A stretch of DNA of 46,303 nt from CAYXRK01 sp964467615 (GCA_964467615.1 CAYXRK010000012.1:1-46303), one strand, 5' to 3'. Shown: positions 7,583 to 16,163, numbered from the stretch's first letter. Translations and numbers: made by a program. The notes: a model not told the origin generated them from the letters alone.

Positions 7583-8206
7583 ATGTCCTCGAACTTAACC
7601 TCACTTCCACCCTTCGACCCCAACCCCACGACCTTGACCGGCCGCTACGTCGAGCTTCGCCCGCTCGAGCGGGATCACGCCGCCGGGCTTTTCGAGGCCG
7701 GACGCGATCCCACCATCTGGCGCTATTTGCCGCTGGCTCAACCCAAGACCGTGTCCGAGATGGAAGCGTTTATTGACTACGCCCACGAGCGCCAACGCGG
7801 CGGCTTCGAGGTCCCGTTCGTTACCATCGAGCGCGTATCGGGGCGCGTCGCGGGAACGACCCGGTATCTCGATATTCAACGCCGTCATCGCGGACTCGAG
7901 ATCGGGTGGACGTGGATTTCAAGCGAGTTTCAGCGGACTGCCGTGAACACCGAGGCGAAGCTACTGCAGATGCGCCACGCCTTCGAGGACCTCGGCGCGA
8001 TTCGCGTCTGCCTCAAGACGGACCTTCGCAACGAACGCTCGCAACGCGCCATCGAGCGGCTCGGCGCGCAGAAGGAGGGAGTCTTCCGAAACCACTACAT
8101 CATGCCCGACGGGTACGTCCGCGACTCGGTGTGGTTCAGCATCGTCGACCGCGAATGGCCGGACGTCCGCGCCCGGCTCGATGAGATGCTTGAGCGACAC
8201 GGATAG
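7583..8206 (+). CDS. GNAT acetyltransferase, RimJ/RimL type
   Basis: This 207-residue protein matches the RimJ/RimL group of N-acetyltransferases: LTGRYVELRPLERDHAAGL at the start, VPFVTIERVSGRVAGTTRYL in the central strands, GLEIGWTWISSEFQRT (motif A region for acetyl-CoA) and VCLKTDLRNERSQRAIERLGAQKEGVFRNHYIMPDG, the classic motif B ending. This family acetylates ribosomal-protein N-termini, amino acids or small amines; the substrate cannot be read here. ATG 7583 is preferred over TTG 7571. It is divergent from oleC with a 119-base spacer, and the downstream gene differs in base composition, so it is probably monocistronic. Confidence 0.88.
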   Translation: MSSNLTSLPPFDPNPTTLTGRYVELRPLERDHAAGLFEAGRDPTIWRYLPLAQPKTVSEMEAFIDYAHERQRGGFEVPFVTIERVSGRVAGTTRYLDIQRRHRGLEIGWTWISSEFQRTAVNTEAKLLQMRHAFEDLGAIRVCLKTDLRNERSQRAIERLGAQKEGVFRNHYIMPDGYVRDSVWFSIVDREWPDVRARLDEMLERHG

Positions 8207-8368
8207 TCGTTTATCTAGTGGCATCTTTGTTATCACTACCAAGCGTTCCAGGCCGGTTTGCTTGGAGAACTGAGTGACATTGACGTGTGCGCAGTAAAAG
8301 CTGTATTGAGTACAATATGCCGCGCGGCTAGTTGCGAAACCAAGTAAAAGCTCAAAGTAGGGACGCTG

Positions 8369-8911
8369 ATGAATACCCCAGAAACAGCCTTAGAAACGCT
8401 GGACATTCTGTGGCAGAACCACCTACGGTCAGGCGTTTCGGAAAACCTGTCGTCCACTGATCTGGAAGCTGCTGCAAAGAGCCCATCCCTTAGACGCGAA
8501 TTCAGACTTAGAACCTGGGTAGGGAGGTTTGGATACTATCTCCAAGCATGGGCAATCTGGGAGCATTACTCGCGAATCTTGATCGGCAGCTTACCGGGCA
8601 AAGAAAAGCAACAGCGTGGAGAATCGTTTCTGCAATACGTCAATAGATCCCTTCTCGCTAACAACCTGCAATTCTCGGGGCACGCATGGCTTTTGAGTGC
8701 AAACAGCTTGCGCGATCTTCTTGCTCATCACGGAGGCCACGTCAACGCTGGCAACAGATCAATAAAACTGCTTCAATCGTCCAACAGCGCATTTCCTGGT
8801 ATCGCTACATGGCAGGACGGTTACGTGGATGTTGCGCATAACCATTTGGTGGAATTGTACACACGTATCGAAGACTTCATCGAGGACACGGCTAAGTGTT
8901 TCACTCCGTAA
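8369..8911 (+). CDS. Hypothetical all-helical protein, HEPN-like
   Basis: This 180-residue soluble protein is predicted by eye to be entirely helical, with no signal peptide. AGGGA lies 5 bases before ATG 8369. I do not recognise the family, but residues 115-120 (RDLLAH) fit the R-x4-H signature of HEPN ribonucleases, flanked by helices as in that fold (FSGHAWLLSANSL before, and a late LVELYTRIEDFIEDTAK helix). HEPN proteins are often toxins or defence nucleases. No partner antitoxin gene lies beside it. Its codon use is less GC-biased than its neighbours upstream, as would fit acquired DNA. The HEPN assignment is tentative; existence of the gene is fairly safe. Confidence 0.65.
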   Translation: MNTPETALETLDILWQNHLRSGVSENLSSTDLEAAAKSPSLRREFRLRTWVGRFGYYLQAWAIWEHYSRILIGSLPGKEKQQRGESFLQYVNRSLLANNLQFSGHAWLLSANSLRDLLAHHGGHVNAGNRSIKLLQSSNSAFPGIATWQDGYVDVAHNHLVELYTRIEDFIEDTAKCFTP

Positions 8912-8952
8912 CGCTGGGTCGAAAAATCGCACCCAGAATACTTGCCAACTTG

Positions 8953-10764
8953 ATGGCAGTCCATCATATGCTTCGATTTTCGCGACGTTCTTGTGTCTTC
9001 TTGGCCGTCCCACTGTGCGTTTCGGCAACAGCGCAAATCGTTCCTACGCCCGCAATGTTCCTCAACACCAACGGGAGCACGGATACGGGTATGGACTTTG
9101 GTCCTCAAGTGGTTGCCGACGGTCGCGGTACATGGCTTTGCGTTTGGAATTCAAATGTATGGGAGTATAGAGGGAGGGGCGTGTGGGCCTTCTCAGATAT
9201 TGACATTTCCTGCTCTCGATCGGTGAATAACGGCGCGACCTGGACAGATCCTGCCCATGTAAATTCGGACTTTGCCACTGATTCTTTCCATGACGGCGGC
9301 GCTGCCGCTGCGACAGACGGTTTCGGGAATTGGTTGGTAGGTTGGTCACGATCGGACGAGAACCGCCTACGAACAAGAATAGCGCTATCGCGGTCAACCG
9401 ACAACGGTCTAACGTGGTCAATTCCAGAATTCATTAGCAATTCGGGACATTCTCCCCAGATCGCGACGGATCGGGCAGGCACATGGATTTTGGTTTGGAG
9501 CGCGGAAGACCTGACGATTGGATCTCCCGCAAATGACACCGAGATATTTGTATCGAAATCGGAGAACATGGGAGCTTCTTGGACTCCTCCATCGCTGCTG
9601 AACACGGATGGAAACGTGGATTCAAGCTACGACTACGATCCTCACATTGCGACCGATGGAAACGGGTATTGGGTAACCACTTGGTTTTCAGGTGGAAGCG
9701 ATGATGAACCTACAGGCTCGGATCCCGATATTTTTGCCGCGACATCTGCCGACAATGGCGAGAGTTGGTCTGAACCAACCCTCGTGAATTCGGAGGGAAT
9801 TACCGACTCGGAATGGAACTACATCGGCAGTATCGCGACGGACGCACGAGGGAATTGGCTCGTAGCATGGACCACAGACGGTTCCTCTGAATCCCGATTC
9901 GGGAATGATTGGGACGTTTTCAAGGCCAAGTCGATTGATAACGGTATCACGTGGTCGCCCGCGGCCCCCATCAATTCGAATGCTACAGACGACTCGTCGT
10001 TCGAGAGTGATCCGAAGATTGACACAGACCTAACTGGAAATTGGGTGGCTGTTTGGTATTCGCTCGAACTTTCGGACGAAAACGTCGGGGATTACGACGT
10101 CTATTTCGCGCATTCTGTTGACGATGGTGCGACGTGGACGGCCCCTTCGCCGCTGTATACAGACGGCGCTACCGATGCACTGAACGATATCGGGGCTCGG
10201 CTTACCACCGATGGGCTAGGCCATTGGGTCGTGGTCTGGGACACCTCAGATCCTTTGGAGCCGGAAGGCGATGTAGCTGTTACGACATTTACGATTGAGG
10301 TTGGTGAGGGAGAAGGGGAAGGCGAAGGCGAAGGTGAGGGTGAGGGTGAGGGAGAAGGCGAGGGCGAGGGCGAGGGTGAAGGAGAAGGGGAAGGAGAGGG
10401 CGAAGGTGAAGGGGAGGGTGAAGGAGAGGGTGAAACGTTGGACGAGATCGCGGATTCACTTCGCGCGGATTTCGCCGCGGCGGACACCAATAGCGATGGT
10501 CAATTGACGATCGCAGAGGCGGTCGCCGCGCAGCCGGGCCTCACGGCCCTTGGCTTCGTGGATCTGGACGCTGATGGCGATGATTTCGTGACGGACGCGG
10601 AGCTCGCGGCGTTTCTCGACATGGACGGCCCGCAGTGCTTCGGCGCCTCGGGTTCGCGGGAAGGCCGTCCAATGCGGGGTGCGGCTGATCTCGCGCTGCT
10701 GCTCGCGGCCTTGCTGCCCCTTCTTCGGCGGGGGGCGGTCGTCGGTGCCCGCGTGCCACGATGA
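8953..10764 (+). CDS. Exported Asp-box (BNR) protein with EF-hand tail
   Basis: This 603-residue secreted protein begins with a signal peptide (residues 1-27, ending SATAQ). A beta-propeller region follows with six Asp-box/BNR motifs (SVNNGATW, STDNGLTW, SENMGASW, SADNGESW, SIDNGITW, SVDDGATW), as in sialidases, though no sialidase Arg triad is obvious. Residues about 451-494 are a pure Gly-Glu linker. Then comes an EF-hand pair (DTNSDGQLTIAE and DLDADGDDFVTDAEL) and a tail with one Cys, a hydrophobic helix and arginines. ATG 8953 is taken; ATG 8968 and GTG 8896 are alternatives and none has a clear Shine-Dalgarno. The propeller part is lower in GC than the C-terminal cassette, suggesting a mosaic gene. 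Role unknown; probably extracellular or surface-anchored. Confidence 0.85.
   Translation: MAVHHMLRFSRRSCVFLAVPLCVSATAQIVPTPAMFLNTNGSTDTGMDFGPQVVADGRGTWLCVWNSNVWEYRGRGVWAFSDIDISCSRSVNNGATWTDPAHVNSDFATDSFHDGGAAAATDGFGNWLVGWSRSDENRLRTRIALSRSTDNGLTWSIPEFISNSGHSPQIATDRAGTWILVWSAEDLTIGSPANDTEIFVSKSENMGASWTPPSLLNTDGNVDSSYDYDPHIATDGNGYWVTTWFSGGSDDEPTGSDPDIFAATSADNGESWSEPTLVNSEGITDSEWNYIGSIATDARGNWLVAWTTDGSSESRFGNDWDVFKAKSIDNGITWSPAAPINSNATDDSSFESDPKIDTDLTGNWVAVWYSLELSDENVGDYDVYFAHSVDDGATWTAPSPLYTDGATDALNDIGARLTTDGLGHWVVVWDTSDPLEPEGDVAVTTFTIEVGEGEGEGEGEGEGEGEGEGEGEGEGEGEGEGEGEGEGEGEGEGETLDEIADSLRADFAAADTNSDGQLTIAEAVAAQPGLTALGFVDLDADGDDFVTDAELAAFLDMDGPQCFGASGSREGRPMRGAADLALLLAALLPLLRRGAVVGARVPR
10303..10434 (+). 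repeat. Gly-Glu hexanucleotide minisatellite
   Basis: Twenty-two copies of a degenerate 6-base unit GGNGAR encode an uninterrupted (Gly-Glu)22 linker between the propeller and the EF-hand pair. Only third positions vary, and no unit breaks the GE pattern, so selection or recent expansion keeps the peptide pattern. Confidence 0.9.
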
Positions 10765-11079
10765 GGAAGCTCAGTAGACATCAAATTCGCGGGCGCGCGG
10801 CGTGGAAGCCGCGGCCCTGAATTCGCCGGAGTCCATCGAATATCGATCCGTCAATCTTCGTTTTGACTTGTTCCTCAGTCTTCGAGACGTGCACCGCGTT
10901 TGGAGTTTCCGTTGGATGGAGAGAATCCCCCCTCGAATTGATCGCCCGAAACCTCTCGCTGTAGTATTGAATCGCGCTCGAATTCCCATTGAGATATCGC
11001 GGCTGACCGAAGCCATGCATTTGGATCCGATCCGCCGGTTTCGATAGAGGGAAATTGTCGAGGCGTGGAGGGTTGTACC
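10765..11079. other. Intergenic region between the two exported proteins
   Basis: In these 315 bases several short frames are open on both strands, but none has a start with a ribosome-binding site or a recognisable domain. The end holds the strong GGAGGG (11067-11072) that serves the next gene. TTGACT at 10863 lacks a matching -10. I see no terminator hairpin with a T-run. It probably holds the promoter of the next gene. Confidence 0.45.
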
Positions 11080-14016
11080 ATGCTTGCCCCTACGTGCCAC
11101 GGACTACGGCGATCGCACGCGCGTTACCTGCGCGGCCAATGCTTGGTCCCCTTCCTCTTCGCGTTGGTCTTTAGCGTCGGCCTGATGAACGCTCCGACCT
11201 GGGCGCAGGATGCAGGCGAAACCGGATCATCTCCGAACAAAGCGACCGTAGTATTTCCGGATCCAAACCTCGAAGCCGCCGTGCGAGCGGCCATCAGCAA
11301 GCCGGAGGGAGACATTCAAGACGAGGACCTTGCTGCGTTCGATACGCTCAACGCGGGAGGCCGAGGGATAGTCGATCTGAGCGGGCTTGAACGGTGGACC
11401 AGTCTCGTCGATCTATCGTTGGGCGCGGAGTATTCGAACGATGCGGGGATGGCTGAGTTCAACGCGATTGAAGACCTCACGGCGTTGACGAATCTGACGA
11501 ACCTTACGCGGCTGGATCTCGATTCGAATCACATTACGGATGTAGGTCCGATCTCGTCGCTGCCTCTGCTCACAGATTTGGATTTGGGTTACAACGCGAT
11601 CGAAGACGTGGATCCGTTGGCGGGATTGAGCAAGACTTTGCAACGGCTCAATCTTGGTAACAACCAAATCACCGACATCTCTCCGCTTTCCGTGCTCGCT
11701 GCGCTCGAGGGGCTCGATCTGAGCGCGAATCCGTTCAGCGATATCAGCGCCCTCACCACGTTCGCCGCCGTCGAGATGCTCTCGTATTTGGGACTGAATG
11801 GAAATCACATCTCGGACATCGGCCCACTGGCAAGTCTGGTAAGCCTTACGGAATTGTCCCTTGGCGGGGATTACATCGACAACGTATACGTGACGAACGA
11901 AATCGAAGACATTTCGCCGCTGGCAAGCTTGGTGAACCTCGAATCGATTCGAATGAGCAGCAACCAAATTGAGGACATCAGCCCGCTCGGCGGATTGGGC
12001 CAGCTCCTACTCGTTGTCGTGGATGAAAACCAGATCGTCAGTCTAGCGCCATTGGCGGATCACACAAATTTGACGGACTTATTCGTCCAATACAACCCGA
12101 TCGAGGACTTCGGCGCGCTGTCGACGTTGACCTCGCTCGACTCGCTCGACCTGGATTTCACCGGGTTTCAGGACATCGCCGCGTTGCAGGGGCTGACGGC
12201 GCTCGAATACCTCGCCCTCGGCGGGAACGAGATCGGCGATATCAGTGGGATTCAAGAATTGACAAACCTGACCTACCTAAGCCTGAGCATCAATCGAATT
12301 TCCGACATCAGTGTTCTGGCGACGCTCGACCAGCTTACACAACTCTATCTATCCAGCAATCGAATCGTGAACATTGCGCCATTGGCGGCCCTTGCTGGTT
12401 TGTCGAACGTACGGCTCGACGATAACGGTATCACGGACATCACGCCGCTCCTGCTGAGCGACGGGATCGGCGAGGGCGACTACCTCGATCTGAGTTACAA
12501 CCCGCTCTCGCAGGAGGCCGTGTGCGTGGACGTGGAGGCGCTTCGGGACCGCGGCGTCACGGTCGCGCTCAACCTGCCGTGCGGCACGCGGCTGACCGGC
12601 AGCGTATACGACTCCGTGACGGACGAGCCCATCGGCGTTGCGATCGCCGTCGTCTCCTCGGATGACTTTGAATTCCGACTGGCGACGAACACGCAGGGCG
12701 TGTTCGCGCTCGACGACATTCCTCCGGGTGGATATCGCATCGACGTGTTCGCGACGGGCTACCGCGATCATCTCGGCGATTTCATAACCGTGCTCGAGGG
12801 CGTGGACACAAATTACAGCGCGGCGATGGAGGCGCTGACGATTACGACGGGAATTGTCGGCACGGTCCGGGAGAGTTCCGACGATCAGTTGCCCTTGTCC
12901 GGCGTGCAGGTCGCCGCATCCGAAGGCGGCTCGTTGGTCGCCACAACGTTCACCGGTGCCACGGGCGATTTTGCGTTGTCGTTCGACTCCAAACAGGCGA
13001 CCGCAATCACGTTGGCGTTCACCGCTGAGGGGTATAACGACGCGTCACGCAATGTCGACGTAAACCCCGGCGCCGTGACGAGGTCCGACGTCACGTTGGA
13101 AGCGAAGTTTACGTTGCCGAGTTCCCTAGCGGGAGCGGTAACTGACCGCGCCAGCGGCGACGGTATCGTCGGGGCGCAAGTGGTCGCGGGGGGAGTGGGT
13201 ATAGGTTCGGTCGGGCCTGTGGCCGAAACGGATGAAAGCGGGGCGTTTTTCTTCGGCATATTGCCGGCAGGCGAGTTCGCCGTGCGCGTCTCCGCGCAGG
13301 GATATGCGAGTACGACGCAGAATGTCCGGCTCTACGAAGGCGAGGCCGGGAGTCTGGAATTTGAACTCGACGCGGCCGACGGCGCAACCACGTACGTGCT
13401 CACCATCCTCGTCGAAGGTGGCGGCACGGTCGATCCCGCGCCGGGCGAATACACCTATTCCGAGGACCGCGTCGTAAACATCAGCGCCGATCCATTTGAC
13501 GGTTGGCAGTTCGACCACTGGGAAGGCGACATTGGGAGCACAAACGCGTCGGAATCGGTTTCCATGATCCGCAACTTGGCGGTGCGAGCGGTATTCGTGG
13601 AAAGCGTCGGTGAGGGCGAGGGTGAAGGAGAAGGGGAAGGGGAAGGCGAGGGAGAAGGGGAAGGCGAGGGCGAAACGCTGGACGAGATTGCGGACTCGCT
13701 TCGCGCGGATTTCGCTGCTGCGGACGCCGATAGCGATGGTCAACTCACATTTGCAGAGGCAGTTGCCGCGCAGCCGGACCTCACTGCCGATGGTTTCGCG
13801 GATCTGGACGCCGATGGCGATGACTTCGTGACGGACGCGGAGCTTGCCGCGTTTCTCGAGCCGGGCGGCACGCAGTGTTTCGGCGCGTCGGGATCGCGAG
13901 AGGGCCGTCCGATGAGTGGCGCAGCGGATATCGTGCTGCTGCTCGCGGCCATGTCGCCGTTTTTTGGACGGCGGCGTTTAGCCGGAATTTCGACCGGTCT
14001 TGGGAAAATGGCATGA
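11080..14016 (+). CDS. Exported leucine-rich-repeat (internalin-like) protein
   Basis: This 978-residue protein starts at ATG 11080, 7 bases after GGAGGG. It has an Arg-rich signal peptide ending near TWAQ; about 14 leucine-rich repeats of the 22-residue internalin type (roughly 137-480, for example LTRLDLDSNHITDVGPISSL); three carboxypeptidase-regulatory/CNA-B-like beta-sandwich domains (about 500-763, with GGYRIDVFATGY and GEFAVRVSAQGY); a divergent InlB B-repeat (about 770-842, VEGGGTVDPAPGEYTY and FDHWEGD); a (Gly-Glu)11 linker; an EF-hand pair (DADSDGQLTFAE, DLDADGDDFVTDAEL); and a Cys/hydrophobic/RRR tail. It looks like a modular surface adhesin or binding protein. The last 110 residues are nearly the same as in the gene before. 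Confidence 0.9.
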   Translation: MLAPTCHGLRRSHARYLRGQCLVPFLFALVFSVGLMNAPTWAQDAGETGSSPNKATVVFPDPNLEAAVRAAISKPEGDIQDEDLAAFDTLNAGGRGIVDLSGLERWTSLVDLSLGAEYSNDAGMAEFNAIEDLTALTNLTNLTRLDLDSNHITDVGPISSLPLLTDLDLGYNAIEDVDPLAGLSKTLQRLNLGNNQITDISPLSVLAALEGLDLSANPFSDISALTTFAAVEMLSYLGLNGNHISDIGPLASLVSLTELSLGGDYIDNVYVTNEIEDISPLASLVNLESIRMSSNQIEDISPLGGLGQLLLVVVDENQIVSLAPLADHTNLTDLFVQYNPIEDFGALSTLTSLDSLDLDFTGFQDIAALQGLTALEYLALGGNEIGDISGIQELTNLTYLSLSINRISDISVLATLDQLTQLYLSSNRIVNIAPLAALAGLSNVRLDDNGITDITPLLLSDGIGEGDYLDLSYNPLSQEAVCVDVEALRDRGVTVALNLPCGTRLTGSVYDSVTDEPIGVAIAVVSSDDFEFRLATNTQGVFALDDIPPGGYRIDVFATGYRDHLGDFITVLEGVDTNYSAAMEALTITTGIVGTVRESSDDQLPLSGVQVAASEGGSLVATTFTGATGDFALSFDSKQATAITLAFTAEGYNDASRNVDVNPGAVTRSDVTLEAKFTLPSSLAGAVTDRASGDGIVGAQVVAGGVGIGSVGPVAETDESGAFFFGILPAGEFAVRVSAQGYASTTQNVRLYEGEAGSLEFELDAADGATTYVLTILVEGGGTVDPAPGEYTYSEDRVVNISADPFDGWQFDHWEGDIGSTNASESVSMIRNLAVRAVFVESVGEGEGEGEGEGEGEGEGEGEGETLDEIADSLRADFAAADADSDGQLTFAEAVAAQPDLTADGFADLDADGDDFVTDAELAAFLEPGGTQCFGASGSREGRPMSGAADIVLLLAAMSPFFGRRRLAGISTGLGKMA
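13609..13674 (+). repeat. Gly-Glu hexanucleotide minisatellite
   Basis: Eleven copies of GGNGAR encode (Gly-Glu)11 immediately before the EF-hand pair. It is half the length of the tract in the neighbouring gene at 10303-10434, consistent with unit gain or loss by slippage. Confidence 0.9.
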
Positions 14017-14092
14017 TGCCGGTGGGAATGTATGGACTGCTCCGGTTGTCTATGTTTCCGTAGGATTATGACCATCAACGACGGAGAGGGCC

Positions 14093-14926
14093 ATGCCTTC
14101 GTGGTTTAAGAAAGTGTTCAATTCGGAGGCCGTCGCGCCGGTGAAGGTGCAAAACGGTCCCGCAGCGGCGTCTCAATCGGCGACGACGGCAGTACCCGCC
14201 GCGCCGAAACCGCCAGCGCCGGCGAAGCGGCCCGCTCCGATGTCGGAATACGGCGAGCGGCGGGTAGTACACGCACCGATCCTCGCGCCGGAGGAAGAGC
14301 AGTCGAGTTGGTCGGACGAGATCCGGATCAAGGCGCGGGTCTCGAAGGACATGACCTCGTGCACGTTGATGGTGGATCGGCCCGTGCTCGATGGCCTCTC
14401 GGCGTGGCTGCCAGGAGCGAAGTGGGCGAAGGACGTGTCCGCGCTCGCGGTGAAGTTGTTCGCGGTCGATGGCGTCGGCACGGTGTTGTTGCACAACACG
14501 ACGGTGACGATCACGTTGGCGTACGGCAACACGCGCCCATGGGACGATCTCGCTTCGGAGGCCGGCGCGGTGGTCCGCGAGCATTTGAAGTCGGGCGAGC
14601 CGGTGGTGTCGCAGGCGTTTTTGGACAGCGTGCCGCCGGAGGAAGACGTTCGGCACAGGATACAGTCGTGCATCGACCTCGAGGTCAATCCTGGAATTGC
14701 GGCGCACTCGGGTGTAATTACGCTCGAGCGGGTGGAGGGCAACACGATTTTCATCACGATGGGCGGCGGCTGTCAAGGGTGCGCGGCATCGACGGTCACG
14801 TTGCGCCAGGGTATACACACGTCGTTCCGCCAGACTGTCCCGCAGATCGGCGCGATTTACGACGAAACGGACCACACCGCGGGCCGCAATCCATACTACA
14901 GCGAACTGCCCGTGGGAATGGCGTGA
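14093..14926 (+). CDS. Nfu-type Fe-S cluster carrier
   Basis: This 277-residue protein starts 6 bases after GGAGAGGG. The first 75 residues are an Ala/Pro-rich linker. Residues about 78-180 resemble the N-terminal domain found in Nfu proteins (ARVSKDMTSCTLMVD to GVGTVLLHNTTVTITLAYG). Residues about 190-265 are a NifU C-terminal domain with the cluster-binding CxxC at Cys227/Cys230 (GGGCQGCAAS) and the family ending DHTAGRNPYY. Nfu proteins pass 4Fe-4S clusters to target enzymes in the cytoplasm. It opens a co-directional set with gaps of 4-17 bases (14926-16164) that also holds a second scaffold-like protein. Confidence 0.85.
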   Translation: MPSWFKKVFNSEAVAPVKVQNGPAAASQSATTAVPAAPKPPAPAKRPAPMSEYGERRVVHAPILAPEEEQSSWSDEIRIKARVSKDMTSCTLMVDRPVLDGLSAWLPGAKWAKDVSALAVKLFAVDGVGTVLLHNTTVTITLAYGNTRPWDDLASEAGAVVREHLKSGEPVVSQAFLDSVPPEEDVRHRIQSCIDLEVNPGIAAHSGVITLERVEGNTIFITMGGGCQGCAASTVTLRQGIHTSFRQTVPQIGAIYDETDHTAGRNPYYSELPVGMA

Positions 14927-14936
14927 GGGGCGCACG

Positions 14937-15281
14937 ATGCCGCGACTGGATACGTTCACCTTGGAAATTCGCACAGGGGAGACCCGCGGGCCCGAGCGAC
15001 CCAAGTTCAAGATCAATAGTTTTCCGCTGGACTTCGAATCGTTGGACGGCGGGACGGGGCCCGGTGAGATTTTGACGGCCTCCGGCAGTCCGCAGAGCTT
15101 TCCTCATTCGTTGATGTTGTGCGGACCGGAGGACGGCGCGTGGGACATCGAGGGCGTCACGGCGACGTATCAGTGCGCCAACGACGAACCGTATACAATT
15201 CGTATGGGCGCGATAACGCTCGACGATAAATCCGATCTGAACATTTGGCACGAGCGGCCCGCGCCGACGTTCGACGTCTGA
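14937..15281 (+). CDS. Hypothetical protein in Fe-S gene set
   Basis: This 114-residue protein follows the Nfu gene by 10 bases with a GAGGGG ribosome-binding site. It is predicted to be mostly beta-strand (FTLEIRTGE, KFKINSFPLDFES, WDIEGVTATYQCAN, YTIRMGAITL) with two cysteines and no signal peptide or membrane span. I do not recognise the family. Its place between Nfu and pterin dehydratase in a tight operon suggests an accessory or cofactor role, but this is guilt by association only. Confidence 0.75.
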   Translation: MPRLDTFTLEIRTGETRGPERPKFKINSFPLDFESLDGGTGPGEILTASGSPQSFPHSLMLCGPEDGAWDIEGVTATYQCANDEPYTIRMGAITLDDKSDLNIWHERPAPTFDV

Positions 15282-15298
15282 ACACTGGAGCACATGCG

Positions 15299-15652
15299 GT
15301 GGCGACGGCGGAGTTAGCGAAAAACAAATGCGTGCCGTGCAGGGGCGGGGTACCACCGCTCAAGGGCGACGCATTGAATACCCTCTTGGCCGAATTAAAC
15401 TCGGATTGGCGTTGTATTGATGAACATCACCTGGAAAAGCTCTACAAGGTCGACAAATACGCGCCGGCGGTGGCATTCGCAAACCGTGTCGCCGCCATTG
15501 CCGAGGAACAGGACCATCATCCCGACATTATGTTTACGTGGGGCAAAGTAAAAGTGACTATTTGGACGCACAAGATCGACGGCCTCACCGAAAGCGATTT
15601 CTACTTCGCGGCCAAATGCGAAGAAGCCTTCAAGACAAAGACTAACGAGTAA
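15299..15652 (+). CDS. Pterin-4a-carbinolamine dehydratase
   Basis: This 117-residue protein of the PCD/DCoH family starts at GTG 15299 with CTGGAG 8 bases upstream; the frame extends to 15245, but that part overlaps the previous gene. Family marks are WRCIDEHHLEKLYKVDKY, the helix FANRVAAIAEEQDHHPDI holding the active-site His residues, the strand VKVTIWTHKIDGLTESDFYFAAKCEE, and a length of about 100 residues. The enzyme dehydrates 4a-hydroxytetrahydropterin; in bacteria related COG2154 proteins can also support molybdopterin or other cofactor functions. An N-terminal KCVPCRGG with a CxxC precedes the domain, an unusual feature that could bind metal. Confidence 0.88.
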   Translation: MATAELAKNKCVPCRGGVPPLKGDALNTLLAELNSDWRCIDEHHLEKLYKVDKYAPAVAFANRVAAIAEEQDHHPDIMFTWGKVKVTIWTHKIDGLTESDFYFAAKCEEAFKTKTNE

Positions 15653-15661
15653 CAACTAATT

Positions 15662-16159
15662 ATGCCTTGCAGTGACGTAACTGAAATAATCGAAGTCGTG
15701 CTGGACTCGGACGACCGCTTGCGCGAGTACCGCTTCGCCAAGCGCACCTGCGGCCAGGGCGTCGGCGCGGAATCGTTGCTGATCGATCAATTGCGCGGGC
15801 GCTCGCTGGCGGAGTTGCTGACCTTCACGGCGGACCAATTCCTTGCCGAGTTTTCCATCCCGGATGAGACTGAAGAATTCCTCAGCCTCAAGCATCTCTT
15901 CGCTATTCAGAGCGCGCTCGAGGTGTTGACCGGCAAAGAGCCCGGCCGGCGCGACGATCCGTTCGCGGCGGGCGAGATCGAATTCGGCGAAGGCGAGACG
16001 CGCATATCGGGCCGCATCATTGTCGATATCGTCACCGAACGCATCAAGGCATGCGGCGGCTGCGGGTCCTGCGGGACGTCGTCCCCGAAGGCCGAGCAGG
16101 GCAAGCTGGAAAACGCGGTCCGCCGCCACGAGCGCGGGACCGCGACGGCGATCGCGTAG
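15662..16159 (+). CDS. Degenerate IscU/NifU-like scaffold with CxxCxxC tail
   Basis: This 165-residue protein has residues 22-90 that follow the C-terminal half of an IscU/NifU-N domain: YRFAKRTCGQGVGAESLLID aligns with the FQTFGCGSAIASSSALTE region, then GRSLAELL and LFAIQSALEVLTG match the helix that ends with the third cluster Cys. Only the middle cysteine (Cys30) is kept; the first is replaced by a Cys near the start (MPCSD) and the third is missing. Residues 131-137 carry CGGCGSC, a CxxCxxC cluster absent from IscU. It lies 9 bases after the pterin dehydratase gene and 4 before the next gene. It probably binds Fe-S or metal, though assembly by the usual mechanism is doubtful. Confidence 0.65.
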   Translation: MPCSDVTEIIEVVLDSDDRLREYRFAKRTCGQGVGAESLLIDQLRGRSLAELLTFTADQFLAEFSIPDETEEFLSLKHLFAIQSALEVLTGKEPGRRDDPFAAGEIEFGEGETRISGRIIVDIVTERIKACGGCGSCGTSSPKAEQGKLENAVRRHERGTATAIA

Positions 16160-16163
16160 ACCG

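Noticed and set aside
9200..10160. Calling the Asp-box protein a true sialidase
   Set aside because: Asp-boxes are structural and occur in many propellers; the arginine triad and Tyr/Glu pair of sialidases are not evident.
10435..10620. Dockerin domain (cellulosome) in the exported proteins
   Set aside because: There are two calcium-loop motifs, but spacing and the surrounding LRADFAAAD helix fit an EF-hand pair, and there is no cohesin or cellulosome context.
10802..11047. 81-codon frame in the spacer between the exported proteins
   Set aside because: Frames of similar length are open on both strands here, none with a ribosome-binding site or domain; taken as chance openness.
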